NCBI GenBank assembly: GCA_035342095.1
Contig: DAOQWL010000019.1
Location: 13,766-77,765, forward strand
DNA: 64,000 nucleotides
Origin: PLanc-01 sp035342095
GTDB lineage: Bacteria; Planctomycetota; Phycisphaerae; Sedimentisphaerales; Anaerobacaceae
Direction of reading: 5' to 3'
Of the stretch, positions 34,221 to 42,962 are shown in pieces. Position 1 is the stretch's first letter; each line of letters begins with the position of its first letter. Both the position numbers and the translations under genes were made by a program. The notes beneath the pieces were generated by a model, which was not told where the DNA came from, did no database searches, and saw only the letters and a list, made by a program, of their open reading frames with translations.

Positions 34221-34240
34221 GGTGCGTACCACGCACCGTC
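34220..34240. repeat. Palindromic GGTGCGTACCACGCACC repeat, copy 2
   Basis: GGGTGCGTACCACGCACCGTC begins at the last base of the DegT-type gene's TAG, exactly as copy 1 (25701-25721) does after the ceramidase-like gene. Arms GGTGCGT / ACGCACC are identical; only the centre differs. Confidence 0.7.
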
Positions 34241-34283
34241 TGTTTGCCAGATGATCGAGAGCGACTGGAAAGGACTATCGTCT

Positions 34284-36632
34284 ATGAAGCCACAGCAATC
34301 AAAGTCTATCCTCGTATTGGGTCTCTTGATGGTTCTTGCCGCCCGCGTGGACGCTGCGACCGAACCGCCTGCGACGTGTTCCCCCACGCTCGACGCTGCG
34401 GCGAAAGCCCTTGCTGACGGGCAATTCGACGCGGCTGCCAATAGCTTCGAGACCGTTGCGAAAGACGCGGCGGTCCTGCCCTTCGTGCGGGGTCTGGCTC
34501 TGCTCGGTCTGGCCGACACCGCTGTTGCTCGGAGGGATTCCGCCGGCGCTGTCGCGGCGTGGCGACGCGCTGCCGCCGACGCGACAGTGCCCCCGTTCTT
34601 CCGGGACACCGCCCAGAGGTGCCTCGCGGAAGCGGAGCGTCGAAAACGGGGCTTGCCCGGTCGAGATCCTGCCGCCTACCGCGTGCAGTTGCCGATGCTA
34701 CCGGAGCCTGCGGTCGTGTTCCATGTCGCCCCGGCGGGCACCGATGACGGGGACGGCTCCAAGACCAGGCCATTCGGCAGTGTCGAGAAGGCACGGGACG
34801 CCGTGCGGGCGTTGAGGGAATCCCAGGGAGGCAAACTTCCCAGAGGCGGTGTGAAGATCGTGATTGCCGGCGGCTCCTATCTTGTCGAGCGTCCGCTGGC
34901 GCTTGCTTCCGGAGACTCGGGGACGAAGGACTCGCCTGTAGTCTACATGGCCGAAACCGGCCAGACGCCCGTCTTCCATGGCGCCGTGCGAGTCACCGGC
35001 TGGAAACCTGTCGCCGACTCGAAACAGCGGGACAGGCTCGATCCCTCCGTTCGCGGCCGCGTTCTGGAGGCCGATCTGAAGGCACTCGGCGTTACAGATC
35101 TTGGCGACGCGACGGCGCTGCGTCGTCGGCCGGAACTGTTCGTCGGTGGCGTCCCGCAGACACTCGCCCGCTGGCCGAACGAGGGCTTCGTCAAGACCGG
35201 CGAGATCCTGGGCACGGACACCTTCACCCAGTGGGGCTCGATCCAGGGCTGCAAGGACGGCAAGTTCCACTATGTCGAAGACCGGCCCAGTCGCTGGCTG
35301 GACGAGCAGGACGTTCGCCTGTACGGCTATTGGTTCTGGGACTGGTACGAGGAGTACCAGAAGGTGGCTTCGATCGATGCGAACCAGAAGGTCTTCACGT
35401 TGTCCCCTCCGTACTCGAACTACGGGTATCGCAAGGACCAGCGATACCATGCGGTCAACGTGTTCCGCGAGATCGACGCGCCGGGCGAGTGGTATCTGGA
35501 CCGCGCCACGAGCAAGGTCTACTGGCTGCCGCCGGAAGGTGTCGATCTGTCGAAGGCCGACACGGTTCTGAGTGTGTTCGACCGGCCCTTCGTGACGATG
35601 GACAACGTCGAGCATGTGACGCTGCTCGGATTGACGTTCCAGGATGGGCGGGGCGATGCGATCCACATTCGCGGCGGGTCCGATTGCCTGGTGGCGGGCT
35701 GCATGATGCGGCGATTCGGCGGCGACGCGATCGTCGTCGAAGGCGGGCAGCGTCACGGTATCTTCGGCTGCACGATGCACACCCTCGGATGCGGCGGGGC
35801 CCAGGTCGCCGGCGGCGACCGCAAGACCCTGACGCGAGGGGAGAACTTCGTCGAGAACTGCACGGTCTTCGACATCTCTCGCATCAAGCGGACGTACACG
35901 CCCGCCGTCCATTTCGACGGGTGCGGCAATCGGATCGCCCACAACCTCTTCGAGCGAATGCCGTCTTCCGCCATGCGGATCGAGGGCAACGATCACCTCA
36001 TCGAGCTGAACGTCATCCGCAACGTGGTCCAGGAATCCGACGACCAGGGCGGCATCGACATGTTCGGCAATCCGCTCTATCGCGGCGTCTTGATTCGCTG
36101 GAACCGATGGAGCGACATCGTCGGCGGGACGCACTGCGGCGCCGCAGGCATCCGCCTGGACGACATGATCTCGGGCATCGTTCTGCACGGCAATTTCTTC
36201 GAATGCTGCGGCGCGGCGCTCTTCGGCGGCGTCCAAATCCACGGCGGCAAGGAGAATCTCGTGGACGGCAACGTCTTCGTCGATTGTCACGCGGGGATCA
36301 GCTTCTCCCGCTGGGGCGAGAAACGCTGGCTCGAATCCATCGAGCGATTCCTGCAGCAGGCGGGCGAGCCTCCCTATTCGACCCGTTATCCGGCCCTCGC
36401 CAACCTCAAGACCGATGCCGACGTGAACTTCATCAGCCGCAACGTGTTTGCCCATTGTGACGCGATCTTCCTGCGCGACGGCGGCGTCCAGAAGTCGGTT
36501 CTCAACACAGTGACGGACCGGTCCATCGATCCTCGCGGCGATCCGCAGATGAGTGCGATTCTCGCATCGCCCCTCCCGCTCGATGAAGTGGGACCCTACG
36601 AGCATCCGTGGCGATGTGCCGACGTCCGATAG
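34284..36632 (+). CDS. Exported right-handed beta-helix repeat protein
   Basis: ATG 34284 (AAAGGA upstream) gives 782 residues with a signal peptide (SILVLGLLMVLAARVDAA). A ~100-residue helical, TPR-like region precedes FHVAPAGTDDGDGSKTRPFG, the usual entry of parallel beta-helix proteins (pectate lyase/polysaccharide lyase-like fold). The helix rungs (HIRGGSDCLVAGCMMRRFGG, VEGGQRHGIFGCTMHTLGCG, RIEGNDHLIELNVIRNVVQE) run to the C-terminus. Such proteins often bind or cleave acidic polysaccharides; catalytic residues cannot be named here. It follows the DegT-type gene and may be co-transcribed. Confidence 0.82.
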   Translation: MKPQQSKSILVLGLLMVLAARVDAATEPPATCSPTLDAAAKALADGQFDAAANSFETVAKDAAVLPFVRGLALLGLADTAVARRDSAGAVAAWRRAAADATVPPFFRDTAQRCLAEAERRKRGLPGRDPAAYRVQLPMLPEPAVVFHVAPAGTDDGDGSKTRPFGSVEKARDAVRALRESQGGKLPRGGVKIVIAGGSYLVERPLALASGDSGTKDSPVVYMAETGQTPVFHGAVRVTGWKPVADSKQRDRLDPSVRGRVLEADLKALGVTDLGDATALRRRPELFVGGVPQTLARWPNEGFVKTGEILGTDTFTQWGSIQGCKDGKFHYVEDRPSRWLDEQDVRLYGYWFWDWYEEYQKVASIDANQKVFTLSPPYSNYGYRKDQRYHAVNVFREIDAPGEWYLDRATSKVYWLPPEGVDLSKADTVLSVFDRPFVTMDNVEHVTLLGLTFQDGRGDAIHIRGGSDCLVAGCMMRRFGGDAIVVEGGQRHGIFGCTMHTLGCGGAQVAGGDRKTLTRGENFVENCTVFDISRIKRTYTPAVHFDGCGNRIAHNLFERMPSSAMRIEGNDHLIELNVIRNVVQESDDQGGIDMFGNPLYRGVLIRWNRWSDIVGGTHCGAAGIRLDDMISGIVLHGNFFECCGAALFGGVQIHGGKENLVDGNVFVDCHAGISFSRWGEKRWLESIERFLQQAGEPPYSTRYPALANLKTDADVNFISRNVFAHCDAIFLRDGGVQKSVLNTVTDRSIDPRGDPQMSAILASPLPLDEVGPYEHPWRCADVR

Positions 36633-36755
36633 ACAGACTACGACAAGGGGCAATTGTCTGTAGTGCCGGCGGGAAGCGCGTCTTTCCACCGGCTGGAGGG
36701 CCTGCCCCGGGCCCAGTGCCTTTGCCCGTCCGCGTGAGAGGTTCCCCTCTTCGTC

Positions 36756-37649
36756 CTACTCAGTTCGAGCATCCCCGACTACGCCTATCGGGACGTGCAC
36801 TGTCAACAATGTCTCGCGAGACAGTTTCCTTTCCAGTTCCGTGACGATGGTCTCCAGTTCCACCTTCGTATTCGCTTGGAGCCCCAGACATCTCGCCACG
36901 CCCGCGGCATCTGTGCTCAGACGCGTGTGAAGGTGAAGCGTGAACTCTGGTCCGGACTCCTCCATCGTGTACGAATGGATGTGCATCGAGTCACCGATCC
37001 ACACGTCCTTGATGTGGCCGAAATCGAACTGGTCGCGAAGGTAGTCCAGTAGGCAATCCTGAATCACCAGGACACACCGTTTGCCGAGGTGTTCAAGCGT
37101 ATCTACTTTGTGGTGCAGTTGAACGAGGATTGTCTTGGCTGTCATCTTCCAATTCATGCCAAACGATTTCGAGGAGGTCTTGTCCCTCGGAGATACCGAA
37201 AGACCCAATATGTCCAGGAGCCGCTGGCGTTCCGGCCACACTGTTCCGGTGGTATCCAACGTCTGGAACTCGATCGCTGCGAAGTCCTTCACTTTTCCCC
37301 TCTTGGCGGACACGAGAAAGTAATCGACACTGCCGCCGGGAATCGAGACCTCGGGGATGACATGTAGCTCGTTCCCGGGATCGTGCAGGGTCAGGAGGTG
37401 GAGGCAATCCGTGAAGACTTGGCGGCGTTCAAGCAGCCGATTGGGGCATATTATGATGTTCCAATTGTCTGTGCCATACCGAACGGAGCATGTCCCAATC
37501 GACACGCCCGGCCTGCTTTTTCGAACCTTGAAGCACTTCCTGTCCGAGAACGGATACCGCTGATGGGTGACAATGTCTCTCCAGTCATGGCGCACACGTA
37601 CGGATCTGCCAAAGAGTTCAAGGACTTTGTTGGTCTCGATGTCTATCAT
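36756..37649 (-). CDS. NotI-family type II restriction endonuclease
   Basis: The 297-residue product resembles NotI: WNIIICPNRLL matches NotI's CPNR block, and the nuclease core shows GGSVDYF (Asp109) followed by AAIEFQTLD (Glu127-x-Gln129), the PD-ExQ variant of the PD-(D/E)XK fold used by NotI. Three Cys (39, 54, 68) fit the NotI metal-binding knuckle, with the first of its four replaced (YPF where NotI, from memory, has CPF). AGGGAT precedes ATG 37649, 17 bases after the methyltransferase stop, so both lie in one minus-strand operon. Base composition is clearly lower in G+C than flanking genes, suggesting transfer. Cleavage specificity cannot be told from sequence. Confidence 0.8.
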   Translation of the reverse strand: MIDIETNKVLELFGRSVRVRHDWRDIVTHQRYPFSDRKCFKVRKSRPGVSIGTCSVRYGTDNWNIIICPNRLLERRQVFTDCLHLLTLHDPGNELHVIPEVSIPGGSVDYFLVSAKRGKVKDFAAIEFQTLDTTGTVWPERQRLLDILGLSVSPRDKTSSKSFGMNWKMTAKTILVQLHHKVDTLEHLGKRCVLVIQDCLLDYLRDQFDFGHIKDVWIGDSMHIHSYTMEESGPEFTLHLHTRLSTDAAGVARCLGLQANTKVELETIVTELERKLSRETLLTVHVPIGVVGDARTE

Positions 37650-37666
37650 GCGTCTGATCCCTGGGG

Positions 37667-38737
37667 TTACAGAAGGAAGTTGGCGCAGCGTTCCTCTGCT
37701 GTCTTGATGTACTCCTCGGCGACGTCAATGCCTATGGATTTGCGTCCGGCGTGGAATGCCACGAGGTTTGTAGTGCCGGTCCCGCAGAACGGATCGAGGA
37801 CGATCCCTCGCTCTGGACACGTAGTGTGCAGCGGAATCTTGCAGAGGTCTTCAGGATACGGTGCAAAGTGAGACTCCCGGTTCTGGGTGTCTTCCGGGAG
37901 GATGTCCCAGACATCACTTGGCTTACTCCCATTCGGATGGTACTTAAGGAAATAGAAGCCTCGATCTCGCAGTTCCTTGGCTCTGCCGGATACACGCTCG
38001 GAGTCGGAATGCGTTGTTCGCTGCTGGCCTCGAATAATCATGCGGAAGTCTGCCAGTCTTCCTTCAACGACCTCCTGAAGCATGGCCTCCAATGCCACAA
38101 ATGCGCGTTGTTTTTCGTCGTCTGACAGGTGGGTCGAAAGCTCAATCTGGCGCTTGTAGCGGACGCCACTGACGCCAGTGGCCGAAACGACCGCCCCATT
38201 GACAATCTTGCTGGTCTTCGGATTCGATCGAACGGCGTCTGCGTTGTAGAAGTACTCCCGCTGTTTGACGAGGTGAAACACGTACTCGTGGACATTCCGC
38301 AGTTTGTCCTTGCTGTTGTCCGGCGCGCCTTTCACCTTGTTCCAGATCACATCGTTGCGGATGAGCCATCCTTGACGGTCGGCGAGTTCCAGGGCCACGC
38401 GCCACGGTATACCCAACAAACGTTTCTCTTCATAAGTGTCGCCGATGTTCAGCCAGAAGGAGCCAGTGTTCTTCAGGACACGTTGCACCTCTGCACAGAT
38501 CGTCGCTAGGTTTGTCACATACTCTCGGAAGTCATCCTCCAGACCAATCCCCGTCACCGCATATTGCCGTTGCCTCCAATAAGGCGGGCTCGTCATACAG
38601 CAGTCAATACAGGACGACGGGAACTCGCGGAGAACGTGGATCGCATCGCCGCAGAGAAAGAGAGGCCGACAGTGCCTGCCTTCAAGATAGCCTTGAATCT
38701 CGTCACGCACAGATTGACCGCAAACAGATTCGGTCAT
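37667..38737 (-). CDS. Type II DNA methyltransferase, beta class (N4-cytosine or N6-adenine)
   Basis: The 356-residue protein carries the catalytic motif TSPPYW near residues 49-54 and, close to its C-terminus, VLDPFCGTGTTNLVAFHAGR, the SAM-binding motif I; this order defines beta-class amino-methyltransferases. SPPY is common in N4-cytosine enzymes, so m4C is the better guess but not proven. GAGGAG lies seven bases before ATG 38737. It protects host sites against the endonuclease encoded next. A middle segment (residues ~170-265) is the likely target-recognition region. Codon and base usage are unlike neighbouring chromosomal genes. Confidence 0.88.
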   Translation of the reverse strand: MTESVCGQSVRDEIQGYLEGRHCRPLFLCGDAIHVLREFPSSCIDCCMTSPPYWRQRQYAVTGIGLEDDFREYVTNLATICAEVQRVLKNTGSFWLNIGDTYEEKRLLGIPWRVALELADRQGWLIRNDVIWNKVKGAPDNSKDKLRNVHEYVFHLVKQREYFYNADAVRSNPKTSKIVNGAVVSATGVSGVRYKRQIELSTHLSDDEKQRAFVALEAMLQEVVEGRLADFRMIIRGQQRTTHSDSERVSGRAKELRDRGFYFLKYHPNGSKPSDVWDILPEDTQNRESHFAPYPEDLCKIPLHTTCPERGIVLDPFCGTGTTNLVAFHAGRKSIGIDVAEEYIKTAEERCANFLL

Positions 38738-38801
38738 CGTTTCTCCTCGTGTTCACGCATACGCCGATGCACACTTACTCGCGCTGCCATCGCAAATCAT
38801 C

Positions 38802-38830
38802 AGTATACTCCTGTCTGCCTTGGTTATCAA
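38802..38830 (-). promoter_or_regulatory. Promoter of the restriction-modification operon
   Basis: On the minus strand TTGATA (38825-38830), a 17-base spacer and TATACT (38802-38807). The leader to the methyltransferase start would be about 58 bases. No controller-protein gene or C-box repeat was seen. Confidence 0.65.
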
Positions 38831-38862
38831 GAGGCACAGACTCAAGGGGTGTATGGACGCAA

Positions 38863-38970
38863 TCAGTCAATCCTACTGAGACCGCGGAAGAACTCGTGCC
38901 AATACACAGAGTCCCGCACCTTGTCTGCGTCGGTGTAGCCCTTGTTCTCGACGGCGAAGACACCGAGCAC
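38863..38970 (-). pseudogene. Possible gene remnant (36 codons) between serS and the R-M operon
   Basis: Directly after the serS stop, on the same strand, GTG 38968-38970 opens VLGVFAVENKGYTDADKVRD and then SVYWHEFFRGLSRID before TGA. The peptide is high-GC, like the host genome, and looks like the natural C-terminus of a larger protein, not random sequence. No ribosome site precedes it and the family was not recognised. It may be the 3' stump of a gene lost when the island was acquired. Confidence 0.3.
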
Positions 38971-38971
38971 G

Positions 38972-40249
38972 TTATGACCGCGAACCGATTATCTCCCGTC
39001 CGCCCATGTAGGGTCGCAGGACCTGCGGGATCGTGATTGAGCCGTCGGCGTTCTGGTACATCTCCATCAGGGGGATCAGGACCCGCGGCGAGGCGATCAC
39101 CGTGTTGTTCAGCGTGTGGCAGTAGAGGTTCTTCTTGGTCTTGGCGTCCTTGTAGCGGAGGTTCATCCGCCGGGCCTGGAACTCGTGGAACTTGCTGGCG
39201 CTGTGCGTCTCCGAGTAGCTCTTTCGCGAGGGCATCCAGGCTTCGATGTCGTACTTCTTGGCTTGGCCGCGACCGAGGTCGCCCGTGCAGACGACCACGA
39301 CGCGGTAGGGCAGCCCGAGGGCCTTCATCACGCCCTCCGAGTTGGCCAGGATCTCCGCGTGGTACTTGTTGCTCTCTTCGACGTCGTTGCGGCAAACCAC
39401 GACCTGCTCGACCTTGTCGAACTGGTGAATGCGATACAGTCCGTAGGTGTCCTTGCCGGCGGCTCCGGCCTCCCGCCGGAAGCAGCTCGACAGGCCCACG
39501 GTCTTCAGCGGCAGCTCCTCCTCCTGGAGGATCTCGCCCATCCGGTAGGCGGTCAGCGGGACCTCCGCGGTCCCGACCAGGTTCAGCTCGTCCCGTTCCA
39601 TGCGGTAGGTCTGCTCTTCGGAACCGGGGTAGTAACCGGTGCCTCGCATGGCTTCGTCTCGCATCAGGAGCGGGACCGCCATGGGGGTGTACCCTCGCTG
39701 GACCATGAAATCGACCGCGAACCGCAGGACGGCCCAGTGCAGCAGGGCGCCGTCGCCCTTGAGGAAGTAGTTGCGAGTGCCCGCCAGGCGGACGCCTCGC
39801 TCAATGTCGATCATGTTCAACGCGGCGCCCAGTTGGACATGGTCCTTGGGCTCGAAGCCAAAGGATCGGACCTCGCCTTCCCGGCGGACCTCGACGTTCT
39901 CGGTGTCGTCCTTGCCGACGGGGACGTCGGGATCGGCCGGCTGAGGCACCTCCAGCAGCAAGGCGTCAAACTGAGGCTGCAGCGTCTTGACTTCCTGTTC
40001 CAGTTGATCCTCTTGTGGTTTCAGACCCGCCAGAAGCCCCAGGGCGGCCTCCTTCTCCGAGCCCGACAGCTTCGCGATCGATTTGCCCACCCGGTTCTTC
40101 TCGGTCGCGATGTCCTGCAGACGGGTCTTGATGTCCCTGAGCCGGCCGTCGATTTCGAGAAGCCTGGGGATGTCGGCGTCGATTCGCTTGTTCCTGGCTG
40201 CCTGGATGTAGAGATCGGGGTTGTCTCGGATTTGCTTGATGTCGATCAT
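38972..40249 (-). CDS. serS: Seryl-tRNA synthetase
   Basis: SerRS charges tRNA(Ser) in the cytoplasm. The 425-residue protein has the N-terminal coiled-coil arm (residues ~30-105), motif 2 (LSSCFRREAGAAGKDTYGLY), the TAEVPLTAY serine-binding block and motif 3 (NTVIASPRVLIPLMEMYQNA), then VLRPYMGGREII at the end, as expected. Four extra residues after GGREII may reflect a junction with the following remnant. The start MIDIKQIRDNPDLY is canonical. It lies 52 bases downstream of the ketosynthase gene, on the same strand, and may share the operon's transcript. Confidence 0.96.
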   Translation of the reverse strand: MIDIKQIRDNPDLYIQAARNKRIDADIPRLLEIDGRLRDIKTRLQDIATEKNRVGKSIAKLSGSEKEAALGLLAGLKPQEDQLEQEVKTLQPQFDALLLEVPQPADPDVPVGKDDTENVEVRREGEVRSFGFEPKDHVQLGAALNMIDIERGVRLAGTRNYFLKGDGALLHWAVLRFAVDFMVQRGYTPMAVPLLMRDEAMRGTGYYPGSEEQTYRMERDELNLVGTAEVPLTAYRMGEILQEEELPLKTVGLSSCFRREAGAAGKDTYGLYRIHQFDKVEQVVVCRNDVEESNKYHAEILANSEGVMKALGLPYRVVVVCTGDLGRGQAKKYDIEAWMPSRKSYSETHSASKFHEFQARRMNLRYKDAKTKKNLYCHTLNNTVIASPRVLIPLMEMYQNADGSITIPQVLRPYMGGREIIGSRS

Positions 40250-40301
40250 AACCGCTGCCTCGCAAAGGAAGGACGCGCAGGACCGACTGGACCTGCGGAC
40301 G

Positions 40302-41633
40302 CTATCTCGAACCCTCAGTGTATCGTTTCAGGATCACGACGTTGTTCTGCCCGCCGAAGCCGAAGGATTCCTTCATCACGACGTTGACGGGCATCTTCCG
40401 CGGCGTGTTGGGCACGTAATCCAGGTCCAGCTTGGGATCAGGATCGTGCAGGTTGATCGTTGCCGGCACGATTCCGTCCCGGATCGCCAGGACGCACGTA
40501 ATCAGCTCCGCGGCGCCCGCGGCCCCGATCAGGTGGCCCATCATGCTCTTGACGCTGCTGGCGGGGACCTGCCTGGCCCGCTCCTGGAACACCGTCTTGA
40601 TGGCCAGTGTCTCGATGGCGTCGTTCTCCGACGTGCTGGTCCCGTGGGTGCTGATGTAGTCGATGTCCCCAGGCGTTAGCTTGGCATCCACCAGTGCCGC
40701 ACGCATCGCCTGGACCGCGCCACGACCCTCTTCGTGCATGTCGGTGACGCGGAAGGCGTCGGAACTACTGCCATAGCCGACCAGCTCCGCGAGAATCGGG
40801 ATTCCGCGTTTCCGGGCGCTGGCGAGCGACTCGAGGATCAAGATGGCGGCGCCTTCGCCAATGACGAATCCGTCCCGGCTGGCGGTGAAGGGACGCGACG
40901 CGGTCTCGGGACTGTCGTTTCGACGCGACAGGGCGGTCAACAAATTGAACCCGGCCAGCCCGAGCGGGTGAATCATCGAATGAGCGCCACCGGCGATCAC
41001 GATGTCCGCGCCGCCATGGCGAATGAGCATCATGGCTTCGCCGACTGCCTGGGTACTGGCGGCGCAGGCGGTCAGACAGCTTCGGACCGGCCCGCGAGCC
41101 CCCGTGAGCACGGCGACGTGGGAAACCGCCATATTGGGTTCCTGTTCGAGTTCCCGCGTGGCGCTCATGTTGGCGAGGGCGAATCGCGCCGTCTGCGGCC
41201 ACTCGATCTGCTGTCGCTCCGCGTCCCACCCGGCGACGATGCACCCGAAGAACGCATCGTTGTCGAATGAGCCTTCGCCTGCGCCGAGATAGACCCCCAG
41301 GCGGGTGCGGTCGATGCCATCGGCAGGCTGGGAGGTCTCGACGTCGATGCCCGCCTGCCTGCATGCCTGCACCGCGGCGCCGACGGCGAATCCCGAGCCT
41401 CGACTGCACCCGGCGTGCGGTTCCGGATGGCGGAGGCAGTCGCGGAGATCGTAACCTCGGACTTCCGCGTCGAACGTCGTGGGGAACGTCGAAGCGTCGA
41501 AGATCGTCGTCTTGCCGGCGCCGCTGCGTCCGGTCAGAACGCCGGCCCACATGGCGTCCACATCGTTCCCCAGCGGGCAAACGATGCCCATTCCCGTAAT
41601 GACGACGCGTTCTTGTGTCTCCATGGTCTTCAT
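40302..41633 (-). CDS. Beta-ketoacyl-ACP synthase, KAS II-like (complete catalytic triad)
   Basis: The 443-residue enzyme condenses acyl chains with malonyl-ACP. Motifs: VVITGMGIVCPLGNDV at the start, the nucleophile Cys190 in LTACAAST, His330 in STHGTSTSENDAIE and Lys362/His367 in VKSMMGHLIGAAGA. PSSFGFGGQ-like FGFGGQNNVVIL is near the end. It is the last of five genes (two FabZ-like proteins, ACP, two ketosynthases) on the minus strand, immediately adjacent to the upstream ketosynthase stop, so coupled translation is likely. The set resembles dissociated type II systems for specialised fatty acids or polyenes, not a complete housekeeping fab operon; the product is unknown. Confidence 0.9.
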   Translation of the reverse strand: MKTMETQERVVITGMGIVCPLGNDVDAMWAGVLTGRSGAGKTTIFDASTFPTTFDAEVRGYDLRDCLRHPEPHAGCSRGSGFAVGAAVQACRQAGIDVETSQPADGIDRTRLGVYLGAGEGSFDNDAFFGCIVAGWDAERQQIEWPQTARFALANMSATRELEQEPNMAVSHVAVLTGARGPVRSCLTACAASTQAVGEAMMLIRHGGADIVIAGGAHSMIHPLGLAGFNLLTALSRRNDSPETASRPFTASRDGFVIGEGAAILILESLASARKRGIPILAELVGYGSSSDAFRVTDMHEEGRGAVQAMRAALVDAKLTPGDIDYISTHGTSTSENDAIETLAIKTVFQERARQVPASSVKSMMGHLIGAAGAAELITCVLAIRDGIVPATINLHDPDPKLDLDYVPNTPRKMPVNVVMKESFGFGGQNNVVILKRYTEGSR

Positions 41634-42962
41634 TCAGCTCGTCGCGTCTCCCTGGACAGCCGTGAGCACGACCGCGGCTGTCTGCCCACCGGGCGTGTAG
41701 CTGCAACACAGGACGTTGCGAAGTCTGCCTTCCCGTCGTTGTGTCGAAATGTTCAGATGGCAGCCGGTCGCGGGTTTTGTGAAGTTCCTTGCCGGCGGGA
41801 CGATGCCGCACTCCATGGCCCGGACCGCCGCGATGATGTCCAGGGCGCCCGCCGCAGCCCCGGCGGTGCCCATCATGCTCTTCGTGGGCCAGGCCGGGAT
41901 GCGATGGATCGCCGATCCCAGGGCCGCATCGAGCCCCCTGGCTTCGGCCAGATCGTCGTGCAGGACGCCCGTTCCGTGGGGAACGATCAGGTCCAGATCG
42001 TTCGGGCCGATGCCTGCGTCGGCCATGGCCTTCTCGACCGCGACGCGAATCCCTTGGCCGTCCGGCTCCAGGCTCTTGTACTCCGGATGGAGACTGTGGC
42101 TCTGACCGATGCCTGCGATCTCGCCCAGGACCTTGGTGCCTCGCGCACGGGCATGGTCAAGCGTCTCCAGGACGAGGATTCCCGCCCCTTCACCGACAAC
42201 CAGGCCGGCGGCGTCGGCGTCGAAAGGCCGGCACGCCCGCTCCGGCGCGTCGTTGCTGTTGGTCACCGCTCGTTTGAGCAGTTCCTGGCGGACGAGCATC
42301 ATAAGGTTGACCTTGGCCTCCGCAGCGCCCGCCAGGGCGATGTCGGCGCCGCCGCGAGCGAGGATCTGGGCGGCCTCTCCGATGGCCAGGGCGGCCGCGG
42401 CCTCCGCGCAGGTGATCGTATTGCTCGGACCCTGAATGTCGTGGATGATCCCGATGTGGCAGGCGAGCATGTTGGGCAGATACTTGAGCAGCCACAGCGG
42501 AGTGATGTGCGAGAGTCCGTCCTTGCCCCACTTGCGGACATCGAAACGCCCGTCGGTCGTACTGACAGCGATGGCCGGTCCCAGCTCCGCGAGGTCGCAA
42601 CTGATCATCCCGGCGCCCAGAGTGATCGCGACCCGGGTGGGATCGACGTTCACGCGTTCCGGGTCGATCCCCTTGGTGACCAGTCCGCTGGAGGCGACTG
42701 CCTCCCGGGCGGCCACGACGGCCAGCTCGATGTCCCGGCACATGAGCTTGACGGCCTTTCGGATGGCCTTGGGGACATGGTCCTGGACACGGTAGGGGGG
42801 AACCTCGCCGGCGATCTGACACGCGAACCCTGTCGGGTCGATGGCTTTGATTCGAGCGATGCCGCACCGTCCTGTCGACAGCCCGGCCCACATCTCCTCG
42901 ACGGTCAGTCCCAGGGGACCGACCGTTCCGAGCCCCGTGATGACAACGCGCGCTGCGGTCAT
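41634..42962 (-). CDS. Beta-ketoacyl synthase-like protein lacking one catalytic His
   Basis: The 442-residue protein is a thiolase-fold ketosynthase with VVITGLGTVGPLGLTVEEMW, Cys185 in NTITCAEAAAALAIG and His329 in VPHGTGV. At the place of the second catalytic His (KSMMGH in its neighbour) it reads KSMMGTAGAA, so Thr366 replaces His. It may therefore be a non-condensing or decarboxylation-impaired partner, comparable in idea to chain-length factors, although those lose the Cys instead. Its start overlaps the dehydratase-like gene upstream by ATGA (42959-42962), and the neighbouring complete ketosynthase begins at the base after its stop, suggesting a heterodimer (inference). Confidence 0.85.
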   Translation of the reverse strand: MTAARVVITGLGTVGPLGLTVEEMWAGLSTGRCGIARIKAIDPTGFACQIAGEVPPYRVQDHVPKAIRKAVKLMCRDIELAVVAAREAVASSGLVTKGIDPERVNVDPTRVAITLGAGMISCDLAELGPAIAVSTTDGRFDVRKWGKDGLSHITPLWLLKYLPNMLACHIGIIHDIQGPSNTITCAEAAAALAIGEAAQILARGGADIALAGAAEAKVNLMMLVRQELLKRAVTNSNDAPERACRPFDADAAGLVVGEGAGILVLETLDHARARGTKVLGEIAGIGQSHSLHPEYKSLEPDGQGIRVAVEKAMADAGIGPNDLDLIVPHGTGVLHDDLAEARGLDAALGSAIHRIPAWPTKSMMGTAGAAAGALDIIAAVRAMECGIVPPARNFTKPATGCHLNISTQRREGRLRNVLCCSYTPGGQTAAVVLTAVQGDATS

